NCBI GenBank assembly: GCA_907165275.2
Contig: OU015657.1
Coordinates: forward strand, 12,733,001 to 12,797,000
Origin: Zygaena filipendulae
Lineage: Eukaryota > Arthropoda > Insecta > Lepidoptera > Zygaenidae
DNA length: 64,000 nt
Direction: 5' to 3'
Shown: positions 58,401 through 64,000 of the stretch, piece by piece
Numbering within the stretch: the stretch's first letter is position 1
Layout: every line of letters begins with the position of its first letter
Program-made: the position numbers and the translations under genes
The notes under the pieces: generated by a model
What the model saw: only the letters and a program-made list of their open reading frames with translations
Database searches by the model: none
Told to the model about the DNA's origin: nothing

Positions 58401-61400
58401 GACGCAACACCTCTCTCCGTAATTGAGAACGTTGTCAGGGATACAGGGAAGGACTTTTTATAACGGAATTCCCGCGGGAACTCCGGAATTTTTCGCAGGT
58501 GAAACCGTGGGGAACAGTTAATAGTTTAATAAGTTGAAATTAAAGTAAATTTCCGACTTCCCTCACTCAATATTTCACCCTTCGCCACTGTAGTATAGTA
58601 TTATATTATCTGTGATATTAGTATAGAAAAAGTTTATAAACAGAAACTGCCAAAGCGGCTACTTGACGATTTTCATTCAAACTTTTCTATATTATGTTGC
58701 AATACTACAGAATTACCTTCATAATTTTGTATTTAATATAGTTTGTGTAAATATTAAACACATTCATATCGATTTGTTTTAAAAAAAAATGGTGCTGGTT
58801 TGATGGAGTTGAAAATGGGTGGAAAATCTTAAGGTCTGATAAGGAATTAATTTTACAAGCCGGACTCATTGATAGAGAAGACAGCGAAATGCCTAACAGC
58901 GGCCATAAAGAAACTTGTATCGCCGGACGAAGACGACGGTGAGGCGGCTTACGACAGAGGCGATGACCTGGTAAGGTCAGGAGTTGGAGCCGGACACTCC
59001 GCTAGTGTCATCGGATACGTATTCACAGCTAGATCATTCACATTCATTGAGTAGAAAACTTTGATCACTTGGCTCTTTTCTTATCACTACAGAAGAGGGC
59101 TTGCAACTCCGTAGGCACATGCGATAGAAGTGTTTGCAAAGTAACACCTCCTTCTGTCGGATTCGTTTCGTTTAAAAGCGTCACACTCTTTGACCTTGAA
59201 CTACTGAGAATAGAAGGATATTTTACTCTCACCGCGTCCAAAGATATTTCATTAAAAAGATTAATGAACGTTTGAATTAAAATATTTTTTCGTGACGTTC
59301 ACTGTCGCTTGTCAAAATCTAAAAACAGATGGAACGTCATTTTGCATCATCCCAAAACGTCCTAAAACAATTTTAGAATGTCAACTTGCTAATCGGAAAA
59401 AATGGAATATGACGCCGTACAGCAACTGAAATGATTGTGCTCTTATCAACCACATATAATGCTGCTAAATAGCTGCTTATTAACATACATACTTAATTTA
59501 CCACATAATAAAATATTATATAGGTGATGTAGCACAAAATTGCTGTAAGTCACCTACATTCGTTCGCAGGAAAAATTACGGAAACGGGTTTTAATTGTGC
59601 CTACGTACGATAATATACTCAAAACATGCACTTTAAATGAATTTGACTTGTGTATGTATGCACTAAACTCGTTCGAGTATCCCTATTCCCTAGGTACAAT
59701 TTACATTTGTTATTTTTCGAGTCAGTCTTATTTTTTCCATATTATTTCTTCTTTCACCGCGTTCATTAGTTAGGTAATCCTATACTCCTTGCGGAAGGTA
59801 TATATACGAGCAGGGTGATTGTTTTTGGAGTTGATGACATCATTTCGAAAAAACAAAATCCATAATATACTAGATCAAAATCTACATGCTAGGTAAGATA
59901 AATAATTAAAAATTGAGAAAAACCACATAGGCACTCCGCATCTACAGAGAACGTCGAAACAGCTGGTTTTCGTTTCGCTCGATATTTTTCACTAGCAAGC
60001 GTTGTCACATTTTTATGTTCATATTTTTTTCCATAGGTATTTTTACTCTCGTAATATTGTTATTGGCCAATTGGATTCGATTCTAATGACGAATAATATA
60101 AAAGAGGATTCGGCTCCAAAACTAACAAGAATTCGACGTGTATATTCTGTTTCAGTTTCTATAAGAAATACTAAACTTCAAGAAAAATTTTTCAACTGTT
60201 ACGGAGTCAAGTCTATCAGGCCAGTTATCTTATCAGGCGATCATGTAAACGCTATTGTCTACGCAAACAGTGTACCAAGTAGCGATAAAGTAGAATTTTA
60301 GGCTAATGATGTAATAATTCTTTCGTGGCTGTTTTTAAACGTCGCTATAGTTCCAGCTTGGAAGGAAGGTGGTAGGTATATGCATTGTCTTTGTACGCTA
60401 AGTTTTAATAGTTTTATGGTCGAAAACTACATAAAATAATCATGCAGCGATCATTGAAAAAAAGGAAAAATAGTGAACAACAGCTATTTTCGAGAAGTTT
60501 CAACGATAGCGAACAAAAATGTTTTTTTTTTCCTCACGATTAATTTATGAGCTGTTTATGTTGTTGTAAAAGATTTGGATAGTCGGCATCCATGTATCTT
60601 TTTTTTTAAACAATTTTAATTAGGCTAAACAACTTTCGCAAGCTCTAAAAACTAAACTCGAGGAAAATATTTTTGATAAAACTTTGTACGTTATGTTTTT
60701 AATGTGAATTATGTATATTGTGTTATGTGTGTTGTATGCTAATGTTATAACCGACATTGAATTGTAATTAACTGTTGCCTTGTTAACGCTTCCCTTGGAC
60801 CAAAACTGGGCACACAACGAAGTCAGGGTCGCTACCTTTCTCCAGATGGGTAAGATATAACCATGATGTATTTATAAGATGTTAAATATAACTAACTAGC
60901 TGATACTGTTAATGAGTCCAATCGTAAAATTCATTCGTCGTTGTCTTTGGAAACGTATAATGAGAAAATGTAGAAAATTACAGATTTTATATTACTCAAA
61001 TCAGTTGCATCAAACATGATTTTGATATGTTTCACTTAAGGTACTCAACTGTTTGTGTCATACTGCCATGTTATATCTATAATGCAAACCCTTGTTTTGA
61101 GTAATGCGTGAAAAACATTTAAACACACCAGTTTAAATGTACTTAACAATCATAAAATCTATTGGATACCTACCTACTTGAAGTTACCAAAAGATGTTAA
61201 TTACTTTCGAATGGTTTGCTTGTCATATGATAATAGTATATTTCATCACAAGTGCGGAAAGGCCGAGGCGCAGCCGAAGGTGAGGGTTGACAGTCGGAAC
61301 TCTTTGCAATGACGGTTCCGCACATGTACTGAACAACTATTTTTAATACAGTTGTGAAAAAAATGAAGAAATTTAGTAAAATAATAAAAACACAAACTCA

Positions 61401-63999
61401 ACTAAGTTCCAACTGTGATCAAGAGATGGCGCTAGTCGTATTAGTAATACGAAACCTACGTTGCGCAATACAAAAAGTGTGTCAAAGTCGTTTCGCCATT
61501 TTTGACAGTTGGGAAAGAGAACGCACGAGTTCGGAAAAGGTAAAGAAAAAGCTCGAGTATGTAATAGCCCACTTCCCGAACGCTATACGTCCCTGCAATA
61601 TGCCACTTTTTGAGCAACTGTATTAAAAAAGTTTTTGTGCTTTAGTTAATCATTTCTAAAATCTTATGAATCATCGAATCAAAAACCAACCATTGAAGAT
61701 ATCGAAAAACCTCAAATACAGATTGATAGAGATATTTATTTTATAATTAAAATTAAAAATATAATTAAAAGTAAAAAATCGACCAGATGTCGCATAGCGG
61801 TTTTTTAGTTATACCACGGCAGTCGAAGAAAATAAACAGCCTTTTTTAGTGAGCTTTCTAGAAACGGCGATATGAGCAGTTACAGAAGTCAAACTGCAAA
61901 ATTATCATTAAAAAGTAGTAAGTAGTTGAATGTTTGAATTGACCCCGGCGCTCGTTGTCCCCAGGTGATGCAGCAAGACGTGAAGAAAGAGAACCCGCTG
62001 CAATTCAAGTTCCGCGCCAAGTTCTACCCGGAGGATGTCGCCGACGAGCTCATACAAGAGATCACGCTCAAACTTTTCTACCTTCAAGTACGTACCATTC
62101 TGTGTAATATATACACACCGGCAGAATTAGCGGAACATAAAAAGGCAGAGTATAGAAATAATTACGTATATATATTAAAACAAATTATTATCAGGCATGA
62201 AGTAACAAACTAATATACATCTTTTAACATCGACTTTAAGAAGTTTTTAGTTCAATTTTATTAAAAATTATCAAAATAAAAAAAAATAAAAAAAATCTGT
62301 AGTTTGTGAGAACACAGACAATGTTGCAAATAAAAGTTAAATCACGAAGGGGAAACACACGTTATTAATCGTTCATTTATTTAGTGTTAAAATCACAGTA
62401 ATCTTTAATTTGCAACATTATTTGTGTGCCCACAAATTAGAGAAAAATTGTTTTTTTTATTATTATTTTAAATAAAATTTAATAATTTTATTACAAACTT
62501 TTAAAGTGTTAAAAGATGTATATTAATTTATTACTTCAAGTCTAATTATTATTTGTTTTAATATATATAAGTAATTATTTCTATACTCTGCCTTTTTATG
62601 TTCCGCTAATTCTGCCGGTGTGTATATTTTATGCATAGTAATTTATAGATGAACGACTGTGTTAAACAGCTGATAAACTAGATGACCCGATTAACTTCTC
62701 GTTCAAAATTAAATCAATTTACAAAAATCTCAAAGAAAAATTGAGTTTTTCTCTAATTTGCCCAAAGTTTCCCAAACTAGACAACTTTTCTGATTTTTCT
62801 TCTACTAAAAGCTTGATTCAGTGGGATTCAATTCTTTTCAATAACAATTATTGATTTACACAATATTGGTTATAACTGCAAAAACAGCTCATTCCTGCGA
62901 TTTCAATCTCGTGCAATAAAAATGTTCAGGTTTTTATTTTTATGTTTATTAAAAAATGGAAAAAAAAATTGCGCAATGAAACAAGAAAATTTATTTAAAA
63001 CCAGGCGAACGATTATAAACCGATTACTTGTATAAACTGCTTATTTTGAAAACTAGCTACTCCCCGCGGTTTCACCCGCGAAAATTTCGGAGTTCCCGCA
63101 GGAATTCCGCGACAAAAAGTATCCTAATATCCTTCTCTGTACCCCTGAAAACGTGTAGGCAAAATTTCATGATGATCGGTGGAGCCGTTGAGGCGTGAAA
63201 ACGTAACAAACAAACTCGCATTTATAATAGTAAGGATTTTCTTTACTATTTGTTTGTAATTTAGACATAACTAGCTTTCTGCCGCCTATATTATATAGAG
63301 ATGTGACTTTTCAGTCGCAGCTGTATTGAGTGAATGTCTTGTTCCGTAGGTGAAGAATGCGATCCTATCGGATGAGATCTACTGCCCGCCGGAGACTTCG
63401 GTGCTGCTGGCGTCGTACGCGGTGCAGGCGCGCCACGGCGACCACAACCCGGCGCTTCATGCGCCCGGCTTCCTCGCCAGCGACCGCCTGCTGCCGCAGC
63501 GGGTCACCGACCAGCACAAGGTAAGCGGCGGGTCATTGACCACCACCAGACGACCAGCGGGTCACTGACCAGCACCGAGAAACCCGCGTGACTCTGACCA
63601 GCATAAAGTAACTAACGCGTCACTGACCAGCAATAAGTAACCAACGGGTCACTGACGAGCACACAATGTAAGTAACGGGACACCGGATACCATCAGGCGT
63701 GTCATTCCAACAGGACGCTGTTGTCACACCCGTAACACTTTATATAAGCGAGCCGTTCCTACTTACCACTAATATTACGGTGGTTTTGGCTCTTATGTAC
63801 ATATGTACGAATTGTAGTTTTATAGTATAGTAGTAGACTATCGCCGGTATTGTCCACACACTCCACTCTCAGGGTATTAGGCCTGTGTGTTTAATCACTG
63901 TGATTCGGTGTGCAGATGTCCCGCGAGGAGTGGGAGCAGAGCATCACGAACTGGTGGCAGGAGCACCGGGGGATGCTGCGCGAGGACGCCATGATGGAG
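28406..63999 (+). CDS. Moe: Moesin/ezrin/radixin homolog (ERM protein), N-terminal FERM part, two alternative first exons
   Basis: ERM proteins link cortical actin to the plasma membrane; the N-terminal FERM domain binds membrane proteins and PIP2. Coding exons: 1a 28406-28439 (ATG 28428), 1b 32129-32149, 2 41804-41983, 3 61965-62087, 4 63350-63520, 5 63916-64000 (cut by the window edge). All joints are phase 0. The joined product reads [75 protein letters not shown] and [10 protein letters not shown], the characteristic order of the FERM F1 lobe and early F2 lobe of Moesin. Merlin is less likely given the [14 protein letters not shown] start. About 190 of roughly 580 residues are in view. 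Introns are very long (9.7 kb after exon 1b, 20 kb after exon 2) and crowded with MITEs. Confidence 0.95.
29479..29738. mobile_element. Foldback element (260 bp) in Moesin intron
   Basis: The left arm, with TAAGAGCCAAGG, TTGCCGAGTGACTAATCCTA and CAGCTGGCCACACT, pairs with the right arm AGTGTGGCCAGCTGG, TAGGATTAGTCACTCGGCGA and CTTGGCTCTTA. The ends GGCTAAAGCCACACT and AGTGTGACATTAGC also pair. Non-coding. Confidence 0.8.
29943..30152 (+). repeat. SINE-like repeat, CCCCGCGG family, forward copy in Moesin intron
   Basis: Runs from ACTAGCTGTACCTCGCCGTT to TTATAATATTAGTAGGAT, with the complete box order including ACCCCTGACAACGTGCATG and TTTTTGCGTGATTGAGTAAC. Confidence 0.8.
31433..31625 (+). repeat. 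SINE-like repeat with internal 40-bp palindrome
   Basis: A forward copy with a truncated head (AGCTGATCCCCGCGGGAG) and tail TTTATAATATTAAGGAT. Its middle box is doubled in inverted orientation: TGCAAAATTTCATGGTGACC followed by GATCACCATAAAATTTTGCA (31517-31556), a near-perfect palindrome unlike other copies. It lies about 500 bp upstream of Moesin exon 1b. Confidence 0.75.
31640..32128 (+). promoter_or_regulatory. Moe: Promoter and 5' leader of Moesin exon 1b
   Basis: GC content rises sharply from about 31800 (CCGCCGCCCGATTGG, then CGGGCACACCGGCTCGGGTG) and the stretch lacks repeats. Arthropod-type initiator motifs TTCAGTTT occur near 31986, and a pyrimidine-rich CCCCCCCTCCCC run precedes the ATG at 32129, which sits in a good context (ATCACCATGG). 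A 168-aa open frame crossing this leader is in another frame and is not supported. Confidence 0.5.
32129..32149 (+). CDS. Moe: Moesin alternative first coding exon 1b (MVAGGKQ)
   Basis: ATG at 32129 encodes Met-Val-Ala-Gly-Gly-Lys-Gln and stops at the donor CAG|GTAGCT. Phase 0 joining to exon 2 gives [15 protein letters not shown]. Only the extreme N terminus differs from exon 1a, so the two starts most likely reflect separate promoters. Confidence 0.85.
34485..34973. mobile_element. Long inverted-repeat element (489 bp, arms about 230 bp) in Moesin intron
   Basis: The ends AACTCCACATAATCACGTG and CACGTGATTATGTGGAGTT pair. Complementarity continues inward through TGCTTACATT/AATGTAAGCA, ATAACACTGTTTATGTTAG and its mirror, TGAAACATTGACAGATTTAC and its mirror, to GTTTGCGAATTGTC/GACAATTCGCAAAC, leaving a loop of about 27 bases. 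No open frame. Transcribed within the Moesin pre-mRNA, it would form a long hairpin. Confidence 0.9.
36477..36792 (-). mobile_element. CRE-carrying MITE, copy 2 (Moesin intron)
   Basis: The outer ends AATTGGCTATTTGACA and TGTCAAATAGCCTATT are inverted repeats. Inside are the ACACGTATTTTTTT and TATACGTGTC pair, TTTAATGCGCTTTATC, and one perfect TGACGTCA at 36601-36608. The second site has decayed to ATGACGTTT. Orientation is opposite to copy 1. Confidence 0.85.
38171..38667. mobile_element. Inverted-repeat element interrupted by a CRE-carrying MITE
   Basis: TTACCGCCGCACTCAGAGTCG at the left and CGACTCTGAGTGCGGCGGTTA at the right form 20-bp terminal repeats. The whole of the MITE at 38198-38527 lies between them close to the left end, so that MITE inserted later. 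Confidence 0.75.
38198..38527 (-). mobile_element. CRE-carrying MITE, copy 3 (nested)
   Basis: Ends AATAGGCTAGTTTCCT and AGGAAACTAGCCTATT are perfect inverted repeats, the best-defined termini in the family. TGACGTCA octamers lie at 38324-38331 and 38370-38377. Confidence 0.87.
38709..39343 (+). repeat. SINE-like copy split by a 490-bp inverted repeat
   Basis: The SINE head (CTAGGTGTTCCCCGCGG) is at 38709 and its tail (AACCGTAACAAACAAACAAA to TTTATAATAGTAAGGAT) ends at 39343. Between them, 38798-39289 is an inverted repeat with arms of about 210 bp (for example AAAATAGCGGTTTTGTGATT and AATCACAAAACCGCTATTTT; GAAACAAAAGTTACATAATA and its mirror). The loop, about 39005-39062, is itself SINE sequence (CTGACAACGTGTACC, TTTCATGATGATCGGTGG). 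Confidence 0.8.
39983..40290 (+). repeat. Two overlapping SINE-like fragments, CCCCGCGG family
   Basis: A first copy starts TAGCTGTTCCCCGCGGTTC and stops at TATGCAAAACTTCATAAGA, where a second copy resumes at TTTCACCGGCGTTAATTTCG and continues to TTTATAATATTAGTGG. This may be an internal partial duplication or two insertions. Confidence 0.7.
40737..40956. mobile_element. Inverted-repeat element with about 33-bp ends
   Basis: TATCAACGTAGGAAAACGTA and TACGTTTTCCTACGTCGATA pair at the ends around an A/T-rich 150-bp centre. Non-coding; the 67-aa frame inside is not supported. Confidence 0.7.
41567..41766. mobile_element. Diverged MITE (GGGCCCTTATTCACTATGACC family) just upstream of Moesin exon 2
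   Basis: GCAAGGCCCTTATTCG at the left and GGTTATGGTCATAATAAGGG at the right match the ends of the better copy at 44655-44858, and the centre shares AACGCTCCAATGCCAAAATA and CACGTTGTAAACGTG with it. It ends about 37 bp before the exon 2 acceptor, so MITE sequence may contribute the branch-point region. Confidence 0.65.
41804..41983 (+). CDS. Moe: Moesin exon 2 (60 codons, FERM F1 lobe)
   Basis: After GTGTATTGCAG, ATG AAC GTC begins [20 protein letters not shown]; the exon ends TWIKLYKK before GTTAGT. Strong coding bias (C/G third positions) in an AT-rich setting. It starts with its own Met, so transcripts lacking either first exon could still initiate here (inference). Confidence 0.96.
42355..42485. 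repeat. CA-rich microsatellite with CGCA/CACG interruptions
   Basis: About 130 bp of nearly pure ACAC/GCAC dinucleotide-type repeat. The 85-aa frames on both strands (Thr/His-rich or Cys/Val-rich) arise from it. Confidence 0.9.
42664..42870 (-). repeat. SINE-like repeat remnant, reverse copy
   Basis: On the + strand it ends with GGAATTCCCGCGGGAACTCC and ATAACTGCGGGGGACAGCTAG, the reverse of the family head. The tail is replaced by a CTGTCTGTCTGTCC stretch. Confidence 0.65.
44191..44375 (+). repeat. SINE-like repeat with TTTTGCCCGCGACTTCGTCC head
   Basis: ACTAGCTTTTGCCCGCGACT followed by TCGTCCGCGTGG and later CCAACGGTTTCCTGATG is a frequent lepidopteran repeat head, different from the CCCCGCGG family. 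No tail is seen. Confidence 0.6.
44655..44858. mobile_element. MITE, GGGCCCTTATTCACTATGACC family
   Basis: CTGGGCCCTTATTCACTATG and CATAGTGAATAAGGGCCC are near-perfect inverted ends about 25 bp long. The inside is non-coding (CAAACGTTCTAGATACCAAG, GAAACGTTGTAAATG). A decayed relative is at 41567-41766. Confidence 0.8.
46430..46706 (+). repeat. Repeat of the AAGTGTCTGTTTGTAA family
   Basis: Same order of boxes as 16396-16590 and 23838-24113 (TTTTCACTAAATGCATAG, CTGTCTGTCTATTTGTTCCG, GAAACGGCTGGACCGATTTT, GGCAGATAGCTGATGTTAT) and ends in AGGTGAAACAGCTAG. Confidence 0.65.
47011..47475. mobile_element. Palindromic MITE with TA target duplication (Tc1/mariner-like), interrupted
   Basis: TA flanks both ends (47009-47010 and 47476-47477). 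The termini CAGTGGGCCACATAGACAAG and CTTGTCTATGTGGCCCACTG are perfect inverted repeats. The inside pairs further (GTAAAACGTCTTTACGACGT with its mirror ACGTCATACAGACGTTTTAC). Removing the 237-bp insert and one 8-bp duplication leaves a hairpin of about 220 bp. CAGT ends and a TA duplication are Tc1/mariner features. Confidence 0.85.
47216..47452 (+). mobile_element. 237-bp hAT-like MITE inserted in the palindromic MITE, 8-bp target duplication
   Basis: CAGTGGCGAAGG at the left and CCTTCGGCACTG at the right are inverted ends (one mismatch). ATACTTGT flanks both sides (47208-47215 and 47453-47460), an 8-bp duplication typical of hAT transposons. The body contains SINE-family sequence (GTTCCCCGCGGTTTCACCTG and GTTCCCGCGGGAACTCC). 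A second copy of the same length is at 58354-58590. Confidence 0.9.
48078..48230 (+). repeat. Second SINE family (CCCCCTATGACATAAAA tail)
   Basis: GGTCGACAGCGCACCTGCAT, GGTGTTGCAGATGTCCATGG, ATCACTTACCATCAGGTG, GCCCGTTTGCCCCCTATGAC and an A-rich tail. Well preserved. Confidence 0.85.
48760..48957 (+). repeat. SINE-like repeat, CCCCGCGG family, forward copy
   Basis: ACTAGTTGTGCCCCGCGG to TATAATATTAGTAGGAT. Close to the tubulin-intron copy at 17858-18062 (shared TGTTAATCTGATGTATAAGC and CCATCCAGTAGTTTTTGCGT boxes). Confidence 0.8.
50251..50568 (-). mobile_element. CRE-carrying MITE, copy 4 (Moesin intron)
   Basis: Outer ends ATGTGGACTAATTTTGAT and CAAAAGTAGTCCACAT pair; inside is the TTAGTCCGTC/GACGGACTTA pair. 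TGACGTCA octamers at 50372-50379 and 50417-50424. The outermost ends differ from copies 2 and 3 although the core is the same. Confidence 0.85.
51030..51229 (-). repeat. SINE-like repeat, CCCCGCGG family, reverse copy
   Basis: On the + strand it runs from CCAATATTATAAATGTGAAA through GGATGAAATTTGGCATGCTC to AACCGCGGGGCACGGCTAGT. Nearly complete. Confidence 0.8.
53743..53900 (+). repeat. SINE-like repeat, CCCCGCGG family, shortened forward copy
   Basis: CTAGCCGTTTCTTGCGTTTT to CATTTATAATATAGAATG, missing the GTACCCTATGTCCTTCTC segment. Confidence 0.7.
54316..54646 (+). mobile_element. CRE-carrying MITE, copy 5 (Moesin intron)
   Basis: Same orientation as copy 1. Contains TTAGTCCGTCAGTTAG, ACACGTATTTTTTG, AAAGCGCATTAAAGTTTAGG and the mirror ends; outer right end TGTCAAGTAGCCAATT. 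TGACGTCA at 54466-54473 and 54512-54519. Confidence 0.85.
55278..55440. mobile_element. Foldback element with GCCAAGTTGACAA ends
   Basis: TTGGCCAAGTTGACAAT at the left and TTGTCAACTTGGCTAA at the right pair, as do GGAACTTATCGTTATGTCA and TGACATGACGATAAGTTC. The left arm has an extra stretch of about 30 bp (TATAATCGTTATGGCTATAG) also present in the half copy at 20620-20672. Confidence 0.8.
55480..57080. promoter_or_regulatory. GC-rich, repeat-poor blocks in Moesin intron 2 (possible enhancer or distant promoter)
   Basis: Blocks at 55510-55640, 56540-56760 and 56930-57030 are far richer in GC and CpG than the flanks (for example CGGCCGGCGGCGCGGCGGGC and CACGGCGATTGGCCGGCCGG, the latter with a CCAAT-type ATTGG box). 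No repeat family or conserved protein is recognised; open frames of 60-116 aa occur on both strands but are uncorroborated. This could be regulatory DNA or an unrecognised first exon. Confidence 0.3.
57990..58125 (-). repeat. Second SINE family (CCCCCTATGACATAAAA tail), reverse copy
   Basis: On the + strand TTTATGTCATAGGGGGCAAA, then ACACCTGATGGTAAGTGATT, CATGGACATCTGCAACACCA and GCATGCAGGTGCGTTGCC. It lies directly before a forward CCCCGCGG-family copy. Confidence 0.85.
58149..58345 (+). repeat. SINE-like repeat, CCCCGCGG family, forward copy
   Basis: ACTAGCTGTTCCCCGCGGTT to CTTTATAATATTAGCTAG. Its TAGTATAG tail was used as target by the adjacent hAT-like MITE at 58354-58590. Confidence 0.75.
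58354..58590 (-). mobile_element. 237-bp hAT-like MITE, second copy, 8-bp target duplication TAGTATAG
   Basis: CAGTGGCGAAGG and CCTTCGCCACTG are perfect inverted ends. TAGTATAG is present on both sides (58346-58353 and 58591-58598). Same length as the copy at 47216-47452 and in reverse orientation to it, carrying the same SINE-derived segment (GAATTCCCGCGGGAACTCCG). Confidence 0.92.
58851..59275 (+). CDS. Unrecognised exon-like pair inside Moesin intron 2
   Basis: An open stretch from 58851 with codons for [19 protein letters not shown] and [18 protein letters not shown] ends at a good donor, CTG|GTAAGG (58970). A matching acceptor, TCACTACAG, at 59091 opens a second frame starting [16 protein letters not shown] and ending LKRLMNV then TGA (59273-59275). 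Splicing the 122-bp gap keeps phase 0. The first part has coding-like composition. No start codon is apparent and I do not recognise the protein. It may be a nested gene, a host-gene fragment or a decayed retrocopy. Confidence 0.3.
60086..60301 (+). CDS. Unrecognised small ORF (71 aa) in Moesin intron 2
   Basis: ATG at 60086 opens [20 protein letters not shown] and ends DKVEF then TAG. The frame is open without ATG back to about 60002. Composition is mixed and not low-complexity, but codon bias is weak and there is no homologue I can name. Possibly a fragment of a mobile element or chance. Confidence 0.2.
   Translation: MTNNIKEDSAPKLTRIRRVYSVSVSIRNTKLQEKFFNCYGVKSIRPVILSGDHVNAIVYANSVPSSDKVEF
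61354..61626 (+). CDS. Unrecognised ORF (90 aa) about 340 bp upstream of Moesin exon 3
   Basis: Opens [14 protein letters not shown] and ends MPLFEQLY then TAA, with a basic stretch ([12 protein letters not shown]). It contains AGATGGCGCTA, a motif often seen in dispersed insect repeats. Codon use resembles the AT-rich background. Not recognised; may be chance. Confidence 0.2.
   Translation: MKKMKKFSKIIKTQTQLSSNCDQEMALVVLVIRNLRCAIQKVCQSRFAIFDSWERERTSSEKVKKKLEYVIAHFPNAIRPCNMPLFEQLY
61965..62087 (+). CDS. Moe: Moesin exon 3 (41 codons, FERM F1 end)
   Basis: After GTTGTCCCCAG it reads [20 protein letters not shown] and [14 protein letters not shown], ending KLFYLQ before GTACGT. Phase 0 on both sides. 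A foldback element begins only 20 bp past the donor. Confidence 0.96.
62108..62629. mobile_element. Long inverted-repeat element (about 520 bp) 20 bp after the Moesin exon 3 donor
   Basis: ATACACACCGGCAGAATTAG followed by CGGAACATAAAAAGGCAGAG at the left has an almost exact mirror at the right (CTCTGCCTTTTTATGTTCCG then CTAATTCTGCCGGTGTGTAT). Pairing continues inward through TATAGAAATAATTA, TATATATTAAAAC, TAATATACATCTTTTAACA and GACAATGTTGCAAAT/ATTTGCAACATTATT. High arm identity implies a recent insertion. No transposase frame. Confidence 0.9.
63052..63238 (+). repeat. SINE-like repeat, CCCCGCGG family, forward copy in Moesin intron 3
   Basis: AACTAGCTACTCCCCGCGG to CGCATTTATAATAGTAAGGAT with the complete box order; lies about 110 bp before exon 4. 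Confidence 0.8.
63350..63520 (+). CDS. Moe: Moesin exon 4 (57 codons, F1/F2 lobe)
   Basis: After GTTCCGTAG it reads [20 protein letters not shown] and [13 protein letters not shown], ending QRVTDQHK before GTAAGC. GC-rich. The downstream intron repeats a GGGTCACTGACCAGCA phrase several times (63520-63680). Confidence 0.96.
63525..63685. repeat. Short diverged tandem repeats after Moesin exon 4
   Basis: GGTCATTGACCACCA, GGTCACTGACCAGCA, CGTCACTGACCAGCA and GGTCACTGACGAGCA recur at spacings of about 30-45 bp. They resemble the last bases of exon 4 (GGGTCACCGACCAGCACAAG at 63501-63520), so they appear to be decayed duplications of the exon end, including its AAG/GTAAG-like flank. Confidence 0.6.
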
Positions 64000-64000
64000 T
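63916..64000 (+). CDS. Moe: Moesin exon 5, partial at window edge
   Basis: After GGTGTGCAG it reads [19 protein letters not shown] and ends with DAMMEY cut inside the Tyr codon at 64000. This is the start of the FERM F2 lobe. The rest of the gene lies outside the window. Confidence 0.95.
   Translation, partial: MSREEWEQSITNWWQEHRGMLREDAMME

Overview
The window is insect nuclear DNA, almost certainly from a moth or butterfly. The genes are split by spliceosomal introns, and the AT-rich spacers are packed with short repeats of lepidopteran type: a SINE-like family with a CCCCGCGGTTTCACCCGCG head and a TTATAATATTAGTA tail, a second SINE with a CCCCCTATGACATAAAA tail, and many inverted-repeat MITEs. 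I see no bacterial genes, CRISPR arrays, rRNA or tRNA genes. The species cannot be fixed from the sequence alone.

Three conserved genes were rebuilt exon by exon; coding phase is preserved across every junction. (1) An alpha-tubulin gene on the + strand: nine coding exons, 11346-18286, giving residues 2-450. The initiator ATG lies in a separate upstream exon that I could not place. (2) ZDHHC6, an ER palmitoyltransferase with DHHC and SH3 domains, on the - strand: eight exons, 25407 down to 20285, 387 aa, complete. (3) Moesin (the ERM family FERM-domain protein) on the + strand: two alternative first coding exons (28406-28439 and 32129-32149), a common exon at 41804-41983, then after a 20-kb intron exons at 61965-62087 and 63350-63520 and a partial one at 63916-64000, which runs off the window.

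Layout: 1-11345 is repeat-rich non-coding DNA, either intergenic or the first intron of the tubulin gene, and holds a 157-bp tandem array near 9850-10600. Tubulin and ZDHHC6 lie tail to tail across about 2 kb. ZDHHC6 and Moesin lie head to head across about 3 kb containing a CpG-rich palindrome. From 28440 to the end the window is mostly Moesin introns, dense with foldback elements, nested MITEs and SINEs.

The three genes are unrelated in pathway except that tubulin and Moesin both serve the cytoskeleton. The most unusual observations are: two different minisatellites in ZDHHC6 that each begin exactly at a 5' splice site and copy it many times; a five-copy MITE family that spreads perfect TGACGTCA (CRE-type) palindromes; a 237-bp hAT-like MITE with intact 8-bp target duplications, nested in a palindromic TA-flanked MITE; several long inverted repeats in Moesin introns, one starting 20 bp after a splice donor; and an unexplained exon-like pair near 58.9-59.3 kb.
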